The position numbers and the translations under genes are program-made. The notes beneath the pieces were generated by a model. It saw only the letters and a program-made list of their open reading frames with translations, was not told the DNA's origin and did not search any database. 64,000 nucleotides of DNA from Schistosoma mansoni (taxonomy: Eukaryota; Platyhelminthes; Trematoda; Strigeidida; Schistosomatidae). Location of the stretch: contig NC_031498.1 in NCBI RefSeq assembly GCF_000237925.1, forward strand, positions 31,872,552 to 31,936,551, given 5' to 3'. Positions 60,394 to 64,000 of this stretch are shown one piece after another; within the stretch, counting starts at the first letter, position 1; each line of letters starts with the position of its first letter.

Positions 60394-61150
60394 CTTACTT
60401 ACGCCTGTTACTCCCAATGGAGCATAGGCCGCCGACCAGCAGTCTCCAATCCACTCTGTCCTGAGCCTTCTTTTCTAGTTCTATCCATTTTTTGTTCATT
60501 CTTCTCATTTATCTCTCCATTTCTCGGCATAATGTGTTCTTTGGTCTTCCTCTTCTTCTTTGACCTTCAGGATTCCATGTGAGGGCTTGTCTTGCGACAC
60601 AATTGGGTGATTTCCTCAAAGTATGCTCAATCCACTTCCAACGCTTCTTCCTGATTTCTTCCTCTACTGGACGGAATCTGGTTTGTTGTCTCCCACAGTA
60701 ACTTGTTGTCGATAGTGTCTGGCCATCGGGTCAGAAGTATCTTGCATAGACAACTGTTAATAAACACTTGTATCTTCTGGATGATAGCTTTCGTAGTTCT
60801 CCACGTCTCCGCCCCATACAGTAGAACTGTCTTGACATTTGTATTGAAAATTCTGATTTTGGTGTTGGTTGACAGTCAGTTGTTTTGAGTTCCAGATGTT
60901 TTTCAGTTGTAAATATACTGCTCTTGTTTTGCCGATCCTTACCCTCACATCTGCATCTGATCCACCGTGTTCATCAATGATGCTGCCCAGATATGTAAAG
61001 GGTTTCACATCCTCCAAAGCTTCTCCGGCAAGTGTAATTTGATTGGTGCATGCTGTATTGTATCGGATAGTCTTGCTTTTCCATTTGTTTATATTGAGAC
61101 CTACTGCTGCTGGGGCTGCTGTGTGTGTGTTGAAAATCAATATCAATATT
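60394..61150 (-). mobile_element. RTE-2 3' fragment, left arm of a large inverted repeat
   Basis: Minus-strand frame 61146-60757 reads VKPFTYLGSIIDEHGGSDAD, then VRVRIGKTRAVYLQLKNIWN. It then shifts frame at a duplicated GACT (SKQLTVNQHQNQNF). 60394-60977 is repeated in inverse orientation at 61788-62371. Confidence 0.9.
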
Positions 61151-61154
61151 TATG

Positions 61155-61680
61155 AGTGTTTATAGATTATGGATAAATTATTGATTGTCTTTATGTACAA
61201 CCAATGAGAGAATAGAATAAAGATTGATGTACAGACACATGCGATCAATCAGACTAACACATAAATTTAAAAAGTGGATTAAACGTTCAGATTACAGAGA
61301 GCATACAAATAATACAATAGTTGAATGGGCTTCCTACAGAATCATCCCATTGATGTTTTTAGGACTGCAACTGATCAGTCTCTCATTGGATTCCACTGCT
61401 AGCCGCGATATCCACGATATTATTTTTAGTTCGAGATCTATATATCCGTAGTATGCATAATGAGAGAAACATGATTAATCAACTCAAATAGAAGGGACTA
61501 AGGTGCCTATAACACATAAGTTTATATTTTCCTACTCATAAATTCCTAATTCTTTTCTTAGATACTTGAAATGTGTTTGTTTAGTCCTTATAACTAATAC
61601 ACTTTAGAGTCAATCGAATGTAGAAATTTCAGCTGCCGTATATTGTAGGTTTGAATAATTTTTTCTGGTTAGCGTTTTTT
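61155..61680. other. Spacer of the inverted repeat
   Basis: AT-rich; 61340-61410 includes a family A scrap (CCCATTGATGTTTTTAGGAC, GGATTCCACTGCTAGCC). Confidence 0.5.
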
Positions 61681-61689
61681 TAGAGAGTT

Positions 61690-61787
61690 GGTTTTCTACG
61701 GGATGGGGTCGCTAACCCCATGCCCAACCCTTCTCTTTTACCCTGGCTTGGGACTGGCAGTAGCCCCCGGAGGAGCTACAGGCAGAG
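61690..61787 (+). repeat. GC-rich repeat scrap joined to the right arm
   Basis: GGGGTCGCTAACCCCATGCC to GGAGGAGCTACAGGC; composition differs from neighbours, and it replaces the RTE-2 sequence expected upstream of 61788. Element not identified. Confidence 0.4.
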
Positions 61788-62371
61788 TTGATGAACACAG
61801 TGGATCAGATGCAGATGTGAGGGTAAGGATCGGCAAAACAAGAGCAGTATATTTACAACTGAAAAACATCTGGAACTCAAAACAACTGACTGTCAACCAA
61901 CACCAAAATCAGAATTTTCAATACAAATGTCAAGACAGTTCTACTGTATGGGGCGGAGACGTGGAGAACTACGAAAGCTATCATCCAGAAGATACAAGTG
62001 TTTATTAACAGTTGTCTATGCAAGATACTTCTGACCCGATGGCCAGACACTATCGACAACAAGTTACTGTGGGAGACAACAAACCAGATTCCGTCCAGTA
62101 GAGGAAGAAATCAGGAAGAAGCGTTGGAAGTGGATTGAGCATACTTTGAGGAAATCACCCAATTGTGTCGCAAGACAAGCCCTCACATGGAATCCTGAAG
62201 GTCAAAGAAGAAGAGGAAGACCAAAGAACACATTATGCCGAGAAATGGAGAGATAAATGAGAAGAATGAACAAAAAATGGATAGAACTAGAAAAGAAGGC
62301 TCAGGACAGAGTGGATTGGAGACTGCTGGTCGGCGGCCTATGCTCCATTGGGAGTAACAGGCGTAAGTAAG
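61788..62371 (+). mobile_element. RTE-2 3' fragment, right arm of a large inverted repeat
   Basis: 584 bp, apparently identical to the reverse complement of 60394-60977 except for one base (ACACAG versus ACACGG). It shares the same frameshifting GACT duplication and ends GGAGTAACAGGCGTAAGTAA. Confidence 0.9.
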
Positions 62372-62514
62372 TAAGTATTTTGTAGGTAATGTAAGTAATC
62401 TTATCTGATCTGAGCTACTAACAACGAGAATCTAGGGTCTATGAGATAATTCATGAAGTTGATTACACATTAATTCGACTAAATATCTAATTGCTGCTTA
62501 TTTCAAAGGTTAGT

Positions 62515-63430
62515 GAAGTCAGTCAGTCAGTCAGCTACAACGTAGGACCAGGCACATATATGCATCGGTCCAAGTTGCCATACCTCGTTAGCACAACAAG
62601 ATCAACACCGGATTAATAGTAGTTAATTTAGTGTTGGTAGTAGTATATAAATTATAGGTTGTATATAAGGATATAGTATAGGAAGGAAGAGAGATATGAA
62701 GCAATTTTAGTCTCAAGGTTTAAGGGAAGATAAAGAGTGTATACACCTACGCCATTGTGGTCGATTCTGAGCCATGTCACACAGAGTCTCCAACCATTGG
62801 TTACGATAGTCACGCGGACCCCAACCAGGTAGTCTGCATCTGCCAACATGGCTCAGACTAGAAGTTAGTGACTTCAAGCACTGATGCCATGTTTTGGTTT
62901 GGCCGCCCCTAACTCTCTTCCAACCGTCCCCAATACTAGTCATCATAGCGCGTCGCGGTAATCGGTGTTCAGGCATACGTAACACATGGCCCAACCATCT
63001 CAGTCGATGAAGATTCATCACCTCATCAACTGATTTACCATCGTTCCCTAATACCCTGCGTCTAACCTCACTATTACTTACCCGGTTATCCCAGCAGATG
63101 CGAGCAATATTTCTAAGGCATCTGTGGTCAAATACTAGTAACCTACGAGTATCTTCTACTCTTAATGGCCATGTTTCACAGCCGTAAAGTAGAACAGAAC
63201 GAACTGATGCGCAGTATACTCGTCCCTTAATTGATAGACGGATATCTCGTCTACGCCATAGGTGACGTAAGTTGGCAAAAGCCAAACGAGCTTTTTGAAT
63301 CCGTGCTGAGATTTCGTCAGACACCAACCCATTAAGGCTGATCAGACTTCCAAGATAAGTGAAGTTGTCGACGCGTTCGACTACTTCACTCCCTATCCTT
63401 AGTTCGGGTGTTGACGCAGGCCAGTCCTGG
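62515..63430 (-). mobile_element. RTE-1 3' fragment
   Basis: Ends at 62515 in a CTGA tandem repeat and is 5'-truncated at about 63428. Closely matches 108-1010. The coding part (63327-62713) has a longer open frame than the copy at the start of the window. Confidence 0.9.
62713..63327 (-). pseudogene. RTE-1 C-terminal domain, open frame
   Basis: 204 codons: ISARIQKARLAFANLRHLWR, VLLYGCETWPLRVEDTRRLL, CLRNIARICWDNRVSN, LHRLRWLGHVLRMPEHRLPR, ending IHSLSSLKP-stop. This is the region after the RT palm in RTE elements. No RT catalytic box remains because of 5' truncation. Confidence 0.85.
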
Positions 63431-64000
63431 TTAGTGAAGTAACTGATGATTGATCATATTATCATATTCAAGTGTATAAGTTTTTTAGGCATGAACTAAT
63501 TACAATGCTCATGTTGAAACTGTCATCAACATTGATTGTACATCATGTGTCTGTTCATTCATTGAACACTTGAATACATTTTCTGTATCTACTATACGTA
63601 CGACATACAAATTTGTAAAGTAGATTGTAAATCATTTTACTTCTAGTTGTAGATAATTATAAGTACTCTGTAAGTGAAATGAAATTGACCTTTGCTACTC
63701 AATTCATCCGTAAGCATGACACTATAGTCTTTCTAGTAAGAAAATATTTGTTCCAACTTTGACGTCTCATACAATATCGATAATTCGAAAAAGCTTATTT
63801 CTTCCTAGATGTATCACTCCCTTCTGTGATGAGTAAAAACGAAAGCGTTCGGCACAAAAATTACAGACTATCTCACTAAAATCTGACAACCAGATCGTAA
63901 AAAGGTAATTTACAATCTAAAAAACAATTGTCTCAATCTTCACTAAATTTTCTGCAAATATCAGTAGGTCATCTCCAGACAAATCGTCATCGTGACCATT
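63431..64000. other. Unassigned AT-rich sequence
   Basis: No repeat, exon or RNA gene recognised up to the window edge. Confidence 0.45.

Overview
The window reads as schistosome (blood-fluke) nuclear DNA. It is AT-rich, most of it is old retroelement debris, and one gene has introns of only 33-34 bases. It carries RTE-, CR1- and Penelope-type retroelements, a Merlin-type transposon and tRNA-headed repeats with hammerhead ribozyme motifs, a combination known from Schistosoma. The species is inferred from this character; no database was searched.

Three host genes can be supported. (1) Plus strand, 6256-20761: the last four coding exons of a ZNF608/ZNF609 (Drosophila scribbler/brakeless) homologue, a long low-complexity nuclear regulator with one C2H2 finger; its 5' end is not in view. 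(2) Minus strand, 28949-29513: a complete three-exon ADAT2, the catalytic subunit of the A34-to-inosine tRNA deaminase. (3) Plus strand, 42353-49323: a complete four-exon MTCH2-type mitochondrial carrier homologue. All splice phases join in frame.

The rest is layered mobile DNA. 1-6.2 kb holds an RTE fragment and ribozyme repeats. 7.4-20.6 kb is scribbler introns full of ribozyme repeats. 20.8-28.9 kb is 3' UTR, microsatellites and repeat fragments, including a broken Merlin copy. 29.6-39 kb is a pile of CR1-like and Ty3/gypsy remnants, one CR1 carrying a solo LTR with a 4-bp target duplication, followed by an exact 328-bp copy of part of ADAT2. 39.5-49.7 kb holds a fold-back element and the MTCH gene with repeat-filled introns. 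50.3-51.5 kb holds a Penelope-like endonuclease next to a hammerhead repeat. 55.1-57.6 kb holds a gag-only LTR element split by a Merlin transposon with an 8-bp target duplication. 60.4-62.4 kb holds two near-identical 584-bp inverted copies of an RTE fragment.

The most notable system is the set of self-cleaving ribozyme repeats. At least three sequence families (here called A, B and C) combine a tRNA-like promoter region with a hammerhead motif. A handful of copies keep every core residue and a paired stem I; many more carry identifiable core or stem defects. Family B is continuous with the Penelope-like fragment. The three host genes have unrelated jobs and show no sign of working together.
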